DNA from: JBKBII01 sp046299415
GTDB lineage: Bacteria > Pseudomonadota > Gammaproteobacteria > Ectothiorhodospirales > Ectothiorhodospiraceae
Length of the DNA stretch: 64,000 bases
Assembly: GCA_046299415.1 (NCBI GenBank)
Contig: JBKBII010000001.1
Coordinates: 310,001 to 374,000, forward strand
Reading direction: 5' to 3'
The notes beneath the pieces were generated by a model. That model was given only the letters and a program-made list of their open reading frames with translations, was not told the origin of the DNA and did no database searches. Numbering within the stretch: position 1 is the stretch's first letter; every line of letters starts with the position of its first letter. Positions 27,285 through 35,671 of the stretch are shown here, one piece after another. A program made the position numbers and the translations under genes.

Positions 27285-29711
27285 CTAGGGTTCGCTGCGA
27301 TTTGGAACGAGAACCTCGCGATTGCCGTTGCCCTGAACGCCAGAGACGATCCCTGCAGCCTCCATCGTTTCAATCATTCGAGCCGCGCGGTTATAGCCAA
27401 CCTTGAGCCGACGTTGAACATAAGAAATTGACGCTTTGCGAGACTCGAGGACGATCTGGACGGCCTGATCGTATAACGGGTCTGATTCCGAATCGCCGCC
27501 CTCGCCTTCCATCTCGAGGCCCGGGATTGCAGGCGCGCCAGCGTCGGGCTCTTCGAGGATTGATTCATCGTACTGCGGTGCGCCCTGCGCCTTGAGGAAA
27601 TCGACGACGCGGTGGACATCGCCATCAGAGACAAACGCTCCGTGAACGCGAGTCGGGTCCGAGCGCCCTGTTGGGAGATAGAGCATGTCGCCATTGCCGA
27701 GTAGATGTTCGGCACCCATTTGATCGAGGATCGTGCGGGAGTCGATGCGTGACGACACCTGAAACGCGATTCTGGTCGGAATATTCGCCTTAATCAGGCC
27801 AGTAATGACATCCACAGACGGCCGTTGCGTGGCAAGAATCAGATGGATGCCTGCCGCGCGCGCCTTCTGCGCCAGGCGGGCGATCAGTTCTTCGACCTTT
27901 TTACCCACGACCATCATCATGTCGGCGAATTCGTCGACGACGACAACGATGTAGGGCATCGGCTGAAGGGCCTGTGGACCGAGTTCGCGGAAATCCGTTT
28001 GTGGGTTGTACAGTGGGTCGATGATCGGTTCGCCGGCCGCGGCAGCATCGCGGATTTTCTTGTTGCACCCCGCGATATTGCGGACTCCGAGTCGACTCAT
28101 CAGCTTGTAGCGCCGCTCCATTTCGCCGACCGCCCAACGCAGCGCATTGGATGCGTCTTTCATGTCTGTAACGACAGGACAGAGAAGATGCGGAATGCCC
28201 TCGTAAATCGATAGCTCGAGCATCTTGGGGTCAATCAGAATCAGACGCACATCATCGGCAGTCGATTTGTACAGCAGGGAAATCAGCATGGCGTTGACGC
28301 CGACCGATTTGCCGGACCCGGTCGTGCCGGCGACGAGCAAATGCGGCATTTTTCCGAGATCGACGGTGACCGGTGAGCCGCCGATGTCCTTGCCCAAGGC
28401 CATCGTCAAGGGCGAGCGTTCATGCTCGAAGGCTTCGGAACCGAGGATTTCGGAGAGCGCGACAAGCTCGCGTTTTTCGTTTGGAATCTCGAGCCCGACC
28501 GTTGACTTACCGGGGATGACCTCGACGATGCGCACGGCGAGTACCGATAGTGAGCGCGCCAGATCTTTGGCCAAGGCTGAGATTCGCGCGACCTTCACGC
28601 CTGCGGCAGGCTCAAGCTCGAAGCGGGTGATCACGGGGCCGGGCTGGACAGCCACGACCTGCACTTCGACCCCGAACTCGCCAAGGCGTAATTCGACCAG
28701 ACGCGAGAGTTTCTCGAGATCTTCGGGCGAGAAGCCTTCGACCGGCGGTGGTGCTGGCTCGAGCAGCGCGATCGTCGGCAGGGTTCCAGGCGCTGTGACC
28801 TCAATCGGATCGAAGAGCATGGGCCGCTGGAGTTCTTCTTTTCGCTTGGGGGTCGGTGGCGGTGGCGCGACCCGGGGCTCGACACGCGCCGGAGCCCGAG
28901 TACTGCGTTTCACGCGGTCGAGTTCGAGAATCTCCACGCGGGCTTCCTTGGCGCGCGCACCGATCTCTCGGTCACGTCGTTGCTCGATCCGTCGACGCAG
29001 CCATTGGCTCGAAAACCAAATCGCTGCCCCGATGTTCTCGGTAATTTTGATCCAGCGCAACGAAAACAATGCGGTCAGCGCGCCCAGAGCCGCAGCCAGC
29101 AAAACTAGAGTCGCTCCGACCAAGCCAAGCGTCGCGACCGCGGCGCGTGCAACCAGATCACCCAAAACTCCTCCGGCATGAACCGGTACACCGGGTACGA
29201 CGAAGTGCAGCGTTGCCAATCCGGCAGCAGCGATGACGAGAATGAAGGCGGACACGATACGCAAGGTCCATTCAAGAGGACTCGTGGCGATGTCATCCGC
29301 CTGCATGTCGTCGTTCGAGAGCACTTCATCTGCCGTATGCATGTCGACGGCTGTCACGCGGAGGCGTCTGGGCCACAGCCACCACGCGGCGAGCGCGAGA
29401 AGAAACAGCGGCAGCGCGTAAGCGAGAATACCTAGTAGATGCAACGCGAGATCGGCGTACCACGCACCGAAGACGCCGCCGAGGTTGCGCAGTTCGCCGT
29501 CCCCGGTCGTTGACCACGCGGGGTCTTGCGGGTAGTAGGAAAACAGAGCGACGAGCTGGTACAAGGTGAGCACGGCCAGCACCAGCAAAACGCCCTCGCG
29601 CAGCGCGCGAACCAGCTGAGCTGAAAGGCGCAGACGCGAGTGTTTCTCGCCTTGGGTATCTAGCTGCGGCGCGTTTGAGGCAGTCAGTTTTGATGTTTTA
29701 GGCACAGGCAA
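27285..29711 (-). CDS. ftsK: DNA translocase FtsK
   Basis: Septal DNA pump that clears and resolves chromosome ends at division. The N-terminus has about four or five membrane segments (roughly residues 33-225), then a short Pro/Arg-rich linker and the motor: FELEPAAGVKVARISALAKDLA, Walker A GTTGSGKSVGVNAM, Walker B VVVVDEFADMMM. The C-terminal gamma winged helix (KASISYVQRRLKVGYNRAARMIE) reads the KOPS sites. At 808 residues it has a much shorter linker than E. coli FtsK but a normal length for most proteobacteria. Starts with TTG 29711 or GTG 29705. Confidence 0.96.
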   Translation of the reverse strand: MPVPKTSKLTASNAPQLDTQGEKHSRLRLSAQLVRALREGVLLVLAVLTLYQLVALFSYYPQDPAWSTTGDGELRNLGGVFGAWYADLALHLLGILAYALPLFLLALAAWWLWPRRLRVTAVDMHTADEVLSNDDMQADDIATSPLEWTLRIVSAFILVIAAAGLATLHFVVPGVPVHAGGVLGDLVARAAVATLGLVGATLVLLAAALGALTALFSLRWIKITENIGAAIWFSSQWLRRRIEQRRDREIGARAKEARVEILELDRVKRSTRAPARVEPRVAPPPPTPKRKEELQRPMLFDPIEVTAPGTLPTIALLEPAPPPVEGFSPEDLEKLSRLVELRLGEFGVEVQVVAVQPGPVITRFELEPAAGVKVARISALAKDLARSLSVLAVRIVEVIPGKSTVGLEIPNEKRELVALSEILGSEAFEHERSPLTMALGKDIGGSPVTVDLGKMPHLLVAGTTGSGKSVGVNAMLISLLYKSTADDVRLILIDPKMLELSIYEGIPHLLCPVVTDMKDASNALRWAVGEMERRYKLMSRLGVRNIAGCNKKIRDAAAAGEPIIDPLYNPQTDFRELGPQALQPMPYIVVVVDEFADMMMVVGKKVEELIARLAQKARAAGIHLILATQRPSVDVITGLIKANIPTRIAFQVSSRIDSRTILDQMGAEHLLGNGDMLYLPTGRSDPTRVHGAFVSDGDVHRVVDFLKAQGAPQYDESILEEPDAGAPAIPGLEMEGEGGDSESDPLYDQAVQIVLESRKASISYVQRRLKVGYNRAARMIETMEAAGIVSGVQGNGNREVLVPNRSEP

Positions 29712-30315
29712 TCAGTCTCAAGCAGTCTTTCACGGATTCAGTGGCCTCCTGGTTTCAACGGTCGAGTCCTGCCCTGGCTCCGTGTACAGGCAAATCTGTG
29801 CCGGCGGCTGGTCCATGACGCGAGCTCATGTCATTTGCTGATGTCGTTGTCCATCAGCGGGTGCGTGCCAAAACGGCTTCGAATTGCTTTTCTTGGCCGC
29901 GAATCTGTTGGTGGGCCAGGAATCTAGTAAAGATTCGCAAACCTTTGTCCTGACCCCGACGCGAAGCATCAAGTCAGTCAGCGCAATCGAGACGCTGCAT
30001 ACAGCCGCCAGACTTGGGTCACGCAACCTACCAAATTCGGTAGTCTCACAGGCGATGCCCCGTAGTTTACGCGCCTCGTCGGTTGGCCTGGATAGCTGGA
30101 CGACAGGCCCAATGGCTGCACACCCCTCCGTGATCTTGCACGACGCTCGCTGTCTCACGTTGTGCTTTGTGACGTTTTGAGGGCCGTGCGGCCATTGCTC
30201 CGGGCGCATTGTGCTGGACTTCGCGGCGAGTTTTTGCCGCGTACACAACGGGTTTCGCGTCTGAGTGGAAATTTAAAGTGCTCGATCGTCATCAGTCGAC
30301 CGACGTTTTCAGTCG
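29712..30315. other. Gene-free stretch between ftsK and the phosphatase gene
   Basis: 604 bases. A minus-strand frame of 140 codons (29826-30248) has no recognisable domain and an unusual Cys/Lys-rich composition, so it is not called. trxB, which often precedes ftsK, is absent. The sequence is visibly more AT-rich around 29880-30020 than the flanking genes. Confidence 0.4.
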
Positions 30316-30816
30316 TCAATCGATCCGAATGTTCGAGTCCCAGCCCCGCTGTTTCCCAGTTTGATCAAGAAATCCGCGCACGGCGTTTTCCACCAGATCC
30401 ATAACCAATGCGAAGCCTTGCGGGCCACCGTAGTAAGGATCGGGAACCTCACGCTCGGAGGTATTGCTGAAGTCGAGCAGATATTGCAGCGTGGCTTTGG
30501 TATTCGGCGGGCGGATACGCGCTGCATCGGCATGATTTTGCTCGTCCATGACCAGGATGTAGTCGAAGTGATCGAAATCGTCCGCTTGCAATTGTCTCGC
30601 CCGTTGATCAGCGAGGTAATAACCTCGCTGACTCGCCTCCAATTGTGCGCGAGGATCCGGGGCTTCACCGACGTGGTAAGCGTGTGTCCCGGCGGAATCC
30701 ACTTGGACGCGATCGCGCCATCCACGTCGGTCGATTTCTGCCTCGAAGACGCCGTGCGCCATCGGTGATCGACAGATATTGCCCATGCACACGGCTAAAA
30801 CTCGTAGTTGACTCAT
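30316..30816 (-). CDS. Low-molecular-weight protein tyrosine phosphatase
   Basis: Cytoplasmic cysteine phosphatase of 166 residues. Near the N-terminus is the phosphate loop CMGNICRSPMA (C-x5-R-S), and near the C-terminus the general-acid loop VPDPYYGG, both complete. DSAGTHAYHVGEAPDPRA and ILVMDEQNH also match. The frame is open to 31128, but the ATG at 30816 directly precedes the catalytic fold. Family members act on phosphotyrosine proteins, sometimes in exopolysaccharide control; no kinase or polysaccharide genes are adjacent, so the target is unknown. Divergent from a DUF4124 gene. Confidence 0.92.
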   Translation of the reverse strand: MSQLRVLAVCMGNICRSPMAHGVFEAEIDRRGWRDRVQVDSAGTHAYHVGEAPDPRAQLEASQRGYYLADQRARQLQADDFDHFDYILVMDEQNHADAARIRPPNTKATLQYLLDFSNTSEREVPDPYYGGPQGFALVMDLVENAVRGFLDQTGKQRGWDSNIRID

Positions 30817-31172
30817 GGTCTGGATCCTTTTGATGCAGGCAGTGAATGTTCGTATCGGTAAGGGCAATGAGGCGCGATACTGTTCGACGTGAGTGTTCTT
30901 GTCGCTTTTTCTGGCGATTGCTCGCCAAGCGCCGATGCGTGCTCGGATGATCAATCCAATGAATTCGGCGTTTCTCTCGCGCCAGGCGCCCCTGTGTTCG
31001 GTACCAATGGGCCCGCCGCGTCGAGAGCCTTGGCCCGTGTCACCTGGCGCTGGAAAGGATGCCGTCAACGCGTGAATGTTTCTCGGAGGCATTGAATGCA
31101 CAACGAGTCGACCTGACGCCTTAGTCATCGCGTGCTACTGTTTTGCCGAATCTCCAGCCAAGGGATTGGGTC
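30817..31172. other. Divergent spacer between the phosphatase and the DUF4124 gene
   Basis: 356 bases serving both directions. The phosphatase frame is open through most of it without similarity. AGGGA precedes the ATG at 31173. No operator recognised. Confidence 0.35.
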
Positions 31173-31625
31173 ATGGACAACAAAGCCAAAAAAAGCGAAA
31201 GAGACGTTGTCGACTTTAGTCGCGCGACGTCGAACGCTTTCCGAGCGGCTCACGCCTCGGTTGTGTCGCGTTTCCGTTGGGCGCGCGTGGGGGTTGGCTC
31301 CGCCCAAATTGCGGCGTCTCTCGCGGTGAGTAGTTTTACCGTTTTTCTCGTGTTGTTGATGGCAGCGCCCGCATCGGGAAGCGTTTATCGCTGCGATACA
31401 CCGCGAGGTCCAATTTTTTCCCAAACGCCTTGCGCAGAGGATGCAAAAGAAGTCGATTTGCGCGTTTACCGCCCCGCGAACGGGACTGCGCCGGAAAGCG
31501 CGCATGACAGAACTGGTCTGGACGATTCGATCGACGAGCAGGCTGGTGATCGAGTTCCAGATGAGTCAACTCGACTGGTGCCAGATGTTGACCTCGACGA
31601 CGAAATCGATGTCGACATCGACTAG
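31173..31625 (+). CDS. DUF4124-domain protein with acidic tail
   Basis: A 150-residue protein: a polar cytoplasmic start, one hydrophobic segment (about residues 48-67, ending PASGS) that may be an uncleaved anchor or late signal peptide, then the DUF4124 module SVYRCDTPRGPIFSQTPCAED with its two cysteines. The tail is strongly acidic (VPDVDLDDEIDVDID). DUF4124 proteins are periplasmic and uncharacterised. AGGGA before ATG 31173 supports this start over an earlier in-frame codon at 31143. Single gene, divergent from the phosphatase. Confidence 0.75.
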   Translation: MDNKAKKSERDVVDFSRATSNAFRAAHASVVSRFRWARVGVGSAQIAASLAVSSFTVFLVLLMAAPASGSVYRCDTPRGPIFSQTPCAEDAKEVDLRVYRPANGTAPESAHDRTGLDDSIDEQAGDRVPDESTRLVPDVDLDDEIDVDID

Positions 31626-31939
31626 GCGATTGAAACCCAGACGCTCGTGAGTGTGCCATTTGCGCTGAGGTCGTCCTGCGGTCGATAGCGGCGCTGATAA
31701 CTGCGCGTATCGCTTCGGTCGCACGACGGATCGATCCGAATTCGAGAAAGTCCTTAGATTTTTGAAGTACGAGGCAAAGGGTCGTTGTTGTGGGCACGTT
31801 ATGTGCCGTGCGTCCAATGCGCAAGACGCCGAGTGGGCGGTGCCTGTGCCGGGGATGACGTCGGCGGCGGAGTGGGCAGTCAGGATACGTGAGTCACGCG
31901 AGCGACAAACCTTCAGCGCCCTGTTGTGAGGCCAGCGCC
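31626..31939. other. Spacer before the FliK-like gene
   Basis: 314 bases without a supported gene. A GTG at 31889 is in frame with the FliK-like gene but the ATG at 31940 is preceded by GAGG and preferred. Confidence 0.35.
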
Positions 31940-33688
31940 ATGAGTGTCATTCAGTCATCGCCGCGGTCACTGGTTGCGCCTTCCGGCGCTGCCGAACCGG
32001 CTCAGAGGACTCAAGTCGCTCTCTCGCGTGCGAACGCTGCGAGCAACTCTACCGAGAATTCAGGAGCAGGGACGTCTGCGCAGTTCGTTCGTGTCGATCG
32101 ATTCATTCGTAACACGATTTCCGACCAGGTCATCCTGCGCGATGCGCACGGTCGAGCCCAGACACTGGATCTTGCCGCGTTGAGCGATGCTGAACGCCGC
32201 CTTGCGCGGTCCGCGCTGAGTCGTAACCTGTCCCTTCTACTGGTAACCCATTCGCAGTCCAGCCCGCCACGCCACCAGTTGCTTTTGCCACCGGGCCAAC
32301 AACCGCTCGCGGGTTCGACTCCCCCGACTTTGCTGACGCGCGACGTACTTCAGGCCGCCCTTTTGGCGTTGCAGAGCTCATCCACGCTGCTCGCAGTGCG
32401 ACGCCCTGGCCCCTCGTTAGCGCAGTCACTCAGCGAAGTGCTCATGTCATCCGCCACGGGCGCTGCATCGACCCTCATGCAGCCGACGCCGCGCTCGATG
32501 CTGGCGTCTGACGTGGGCCGTGCGCTATCAGCTGCACTCGATCAGGCGCTCGACCGTCTGCGCTCAGCAACCCTGTCCGCGGATCAGCTCGTTACGACGA
32601 GTCGTTCGAACGGCTTGGCCCAGTCCATCGAATCTGCCGGATTACACTACGAGGCGCGTTTGCTCGACCAATTGCTTCGATTGGCTCGCGCGCCTGCGCA
32701 AGGCGCAACCCTTCAGGGCATCGCTGGAGGTTCAACAGGCTCGATTGCGACGCAGTCCGTTGAAGCGCTGACGCGTTTGTTGGGACAAGACCTCAAATCG
32801 TTGTTGTTGCAGGCGGCGGCGCGTATTCGTGACTTACAGGACGTGATGGATAAAGGTTCTACTCAATACACCGCCGATGCCAAATTGGCGCGATTGGGTG
32901 ACATGACTCAGCAGGCCCTGCTTGCTGTGATCCGGTCCCAGTTGGCTCATATCAACGAGACTGCGCAATCCACTGCGAGTGTGCGTCCAGCGTCAGAGGC
33001 GATGGGGCCTCGTGATGGTTCTGATACTCAATCAATGCGTGGAAGTGTGCCGTTTTGGTGGGGCGCCCGTGACGACGCTGATACGACCATCGAGCAACTC
33101 GATTGGCGGTTGCGTCGTCGCAGTCGTGCCGACAATGAGGAGCGGTTGAGCTTTCGCATGGCGGGAGAATGGCCCGGTATCGGAGGCTTTGTGGCGCAGA
33201 TCGAGCGATGTTCACCATCTGCGCGACCGTCGTCCCGTGATCAGATGAGTGGTGCCCCCGTCACGGCAACGCCTCCGTCCGAGAACATCCGCGACGATGG
33301 TGCCACGTCACTGACGGCTCGCTGTGCCGCCGACCACAAGAATTCGATCCCTTCATCGACCACGGAGTCGACCGACAAGGATGTGCAGACGACGCGCCCG
33401 ACACAGGTGTCCGACGAGCGGGCCTTCTCTTCGGTGTTTTTTCCCGACGCGAGTCAAGGTATTTGGAAGATTTCGATCACGATCGAAAACGTAGACGCTA
33501 TTGATCGTCTGAAGGCGGGTCTCCCAGAGTTGATCTCACGTTTAACGCAAGCCGGTTTCAATCTGACGCCTCCTCGGCTCTCTCACGATCCACAACTGGT
33601 CGAGCGTCTCGCAAAGGATTGTCGGGAGTGCCCGCCATGGGCGGGTGAAGAGCCTCTGGCGCCGGAGCGTTTGCACGTCAAGGTATAG
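31940..33688 (+). CDS. FliK-like flagellar hook-length control protein
   Basis: A 582-residue protein, rich in Ser, Ala, Gln and Arg, with low complexity in most of its length. The C-terminal part (about residues 500-565) reads FFPDASQGIWKISITIENVDAIDRLKAGLPELISRLTQAG in pieces and resembles the FliK C-terminal domain that contacts FlhB and triggers the switch from hook to filament export. The N-terminal half (helical, leucine-rich around LARSALSRNLSLLLV) would act as the ruler. Support also comes from the next gene, an FlhB-C-terminal-like protein, a pairing seen in other gammaproteobacteria. Identification is by the C-terminus and context only. Confidence 0.65.
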   Translation: MSVIQSSPRSLVAPSGAAEPAQRTQVALSRANAASNSTENSGAGTSAQFVRVDRFIRNTISDQVILRDAHGRAQTLDLAALSDAERRLARSALSRNLSLLLVTHSQSSPPRHQLLLPPGQQPLAGSTPPTLLTRDVLQAALLALQSSSTLLAVRRPGPSLAQSLSEVLMSSATGAASTLMQPTPRSMLASDVGRALSAALDQALDRLRSATLSADQLVTTSRSNGLAQSIESAGLHYEARLLDQLLRLARAPAQGATLQGIAGGSTGSIATQSVEALTRLLGQDLKSLLLQAAARIRDLQDVMDKGSTQYTADAKLARLGDMTQQALLAVIRSQLAHINETAQSTASVRPASEAMGPRDGSDTQSMRGSVPFWWGARDDADTTIEQLDWRLRRRSRADNEERLSFRMAGEWPGIGGFVAQIERCSPSARPSSRDQMSGAPVTATPPSENIRDDGATSLTARCAADHKNSIPSSTTESTDKDVQTTRPTQVSDERAFSSVFFPDASQGIWKISITIENVDAIDRLKAGLPELISRLTQAGFNLTPPRLSHDPQLVERLAKDCRECPPWAGEEPLAPERLHVKV

Positions 33689-33831
33689 GCCAAGGCTGTA
33701 ACGTCAACGGTGTGTCTCGACGATCGGCTACTACTTCTGTCGGCCATGGCATATGGGCAAGCGACGTCGGCGAGCGGCGTGTGTTCACCGTCACTGGTTG
33801 GTGGTGGGTTGTGATGCAGGAGAATTAAACG

Positions 33832-34269
33832 TTGGAATCTTCATCCGATCGTGGCGCGCTCGATGATCCAGAAGCCATTGCCAAACGCGTCGTCGCCGCG
33901 CTCGGTTGGGATGGCAAGGGTGCGCCGCGGCTGTTGGCCAGTGGTCGAGGAAGCACTGCGCAGGCGCTGCTTGATCAAGCGCGTGAGCTCGGTGTTCCGT
34001 TGCATGAAGATCCGGATTTGGCTGCTCTGTTGGCGCAGATTCCGGTCAGTGCGGAAATTCCGCCAGAGCTCTATCACGTTGTCGCAGAGGTGCTGGCTTG
34101 GATTTTTGCAGCCAGCGGGGTCGATCCGCGTCACCGCGTTGGAGCGGATGTGCTGCCCAGTGCGGACGGTATCTGTGACGCTGTCGATGGTCCGATCGGC
34201 CATCAGATTGCGAATGGTGGCTCAAGCTCAGCGCCCCGCTCACCGGCGTTGAGGCATGATGAGGCATGA
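33832..34269 (+). CDS. FlhB C-terminal-domain-like protein (FhlB type)
   Basis: A 145-residue soluble protein matching the cytoplasmic domain of FlhB/YscU export switches after the autocleavage site: AIAKRVVAALGWDGKGAPRL, then AQALLDQARELGVPLHEDPDLAALLAQI and IPPELYHVVAEVLAWIF. The membrane part and the NPTH cleavage motif are missing; the sequence enters the family just beyond it. Such small paralogues occur beside fliK. It probably modulates substrate switching, but this is inferred. The start is TTG 33832, supported by AGGAGA eleven bases upstream. About 50 unconserved residues end the protein. Confidence 0.78.
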   Translation: MESSSDRGALDDPEAIAKRVVAALGWDGKGAPRLLASGRGSTAQALLDQARELGVPLHEDPDLAALLAQIPVSAEIPPELYHVVAEVLAWIFAASGVDPRHRVGADVLPSADGICDAVDGPIGHQIANGGSSSAPRSPALRHDEA

Positions 34270-34735
34270 TTCTGCGGGCTGACGCGACGGAGATGCCGAT
34301 CGCCGCCGCACATCCGACGTTTAATTTTGACAGTCGATGAGGCGATCGCGACGAAGCGTAGTCGACCATCGTTTGAAGCCTGCGGGCTTCGTCGTTCTGT
34401 CACCCGGTGTCCAAGCTCGAGACTGGTGTCATCGAGGCGTGTTGACGTTCAGGCGCCAGAACGAGGTCTCGTGCTGAAGCCGTAATGCCAAGACTGAATC
34501 GTAAAGTCTGAGCAAAAATGGTGGATCGATTCCCGATGACAGGAGCCTTCGCGAGGCTATGTCAAAAGATCACTAAGCTGGCCTAACGGCGCAATTGGCT
34601 CAACCGTTGGGTCATCGTTTCGCTCTTGCGTCCTCGACCGGACGCCTCATCCAGGACCTTCTTGCCATGGCGCTATTCTCGCCGAATTTTTCGCAACGTT
34701 TGAGCGTGATTCGCGACACATTGGAGTCACCGGCG
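34270..34735. other. Spacer before nadC
   Basis: About 466 bases, the last 140 of which are open in the nadC frame. A perfect small hairpin, GAAGCC (34375-34380) and GGCTTC (34385-34390) with loop TGCG, has no T run after it. Nothing else is seen. Confidence 0.35.
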
Positions 34736-35671
34736 ATGCCGCCGTCGACGCGCCAGATCGAAGCTGAAGTCCGCGCCACGCTGTTTGAAGATCTCGTGCC
34801 CGAAGGCGGAATTCAGCACGAGAATAACGTTGCAAGTCTATTGAGCAAGGATCGTACGGCCTCGTTAATCGCGAGCGACGCATCATTGAGTGCCGAGTTG
34901 CATCTCAAGGAGCCTGCGCGTATCTGCGGGCAGGCTTGGTTCGATGCGGCCTTTCGCTATATGGATCCCGGCGTCGAAATTCAATGGCATGTTGCTGAGG
35001 GTGAGGACGCGGTCCCGGGAATCGTCGCGACCTTGAAAGGTGCCGCAGCAGCGATGCTTTGCGCGGAGCGCAGTGCGCTCAATTGGCTACAGACCTTGAC
35101 TGGGACAGCTACCCAAGCGCGGGAGTGGGCACGCCGCTTGGAAGTCGCGTCATCGGGTCGGACGCGGTTGCTTGACACCCGTAAGACGATCCCGGGGCTT
35201 CGTATCGCGCAGAAATATGCCACTCGCGTCGGTGGTGTGATCAACCACCGCCTTGGTGTATGGGATGCGGTGTTGATCAAGGAAAATCACATCGCCGCCT
35301 GTGGCTCGATCCGAGCTGCAGTCGAGTGTGCCCGAGAACGTGATCTTGAGGCCGCTCGCCTGCAGGCCCCAGCTGCACGTTGGATCGAGGTCGAGACCGA
35401 AAGCCTCGACGAGGTTCAGCAGGCGCTCGATGCTGGCGCCGATTGGATTCTGTTCGATGAGTTTCCGTTACCTGAGCTGACTCGCGCCGTGCAGATGACC
35501 CGTGGACGGGCGATCGCTGAAGCGTCTGGCGATGTGACACCGGAACGCTTTGGCCGCCTCGCCGGGACAGGCATCGAGTTTTTGTCGAGTGGCGCGTTGA
35601 CAAAACATCTAAGGGCGACCGATTTTTCTCTGCGCTACCGGGGTACCGCGAAAGTTACAACCCAGCGGTGA
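34736..35671 (+). CDS. nadC: Nicotinate-nucleotide pyrophosphorylase (carboxylating)
   Basis: Makes nicotinate mononucleotide from quinolinate and PRPP in de novo NAD synthesis. Family motifs in order: ERSALNWLQTLTGTAT, LLDTRKTIPGLRIAQKYA, GGVINHRLGVWDAVLIKENHI, WIEVETESLDE and FDEFPLPEL. ATG 34736 puts the EDL segment at a normal distance from the start and gives 311 residues; ATG 34667 and an earlier TTG at 34595 are also in frame. Its last 17 bases overlap the end of the convergent PilX-like gene. nadA and nadB are not nearby. Confidence 0.94.
   Translation: MPPSTRQIEAEVRATLFEDLVPEGGIQHENNVASLLSKDRTASLIASDASLSAELHLKEPARICGQAWFDAAFRYMDPGVEIQWHVAEGEDAVPGIVATLKGAAAAMLCAERSALNWLQTLTGTATQAREWARRLEVASSGRTRLLDTRKTIPGLRIAQKYATRVGGVINHRLGVWDAVLIKENHIAACGSIRAAVECARERDLEAARLQAPAARWIEVETESLDEVQQALDAGADWILFDEFPLPELTRAVQMTRGRAIAEASGDVTPERFGRLAGTGIEFLSSGALTKHLRATDFSLRYRGTAKVTTQR

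Noticed and set aside
27825..29181. Long plus-strand frames opposite ftsK
   Set aside because: Antisense shadows in GC-rich DNA; Ser/Arg-rich products without domains.
29826..30248. 140-codon minus-strand frame between ftsK and the phosphatase
   Set aside because: No recognisable domain, odd composition and no clear ribosome binding site. Left as spacer.
34375..34390. Hairpin GAAGCC-TGCG-GGCTTC as a terminator
   Set aside because: No T run follows and it is about 100 bases from the nearest stop codon.
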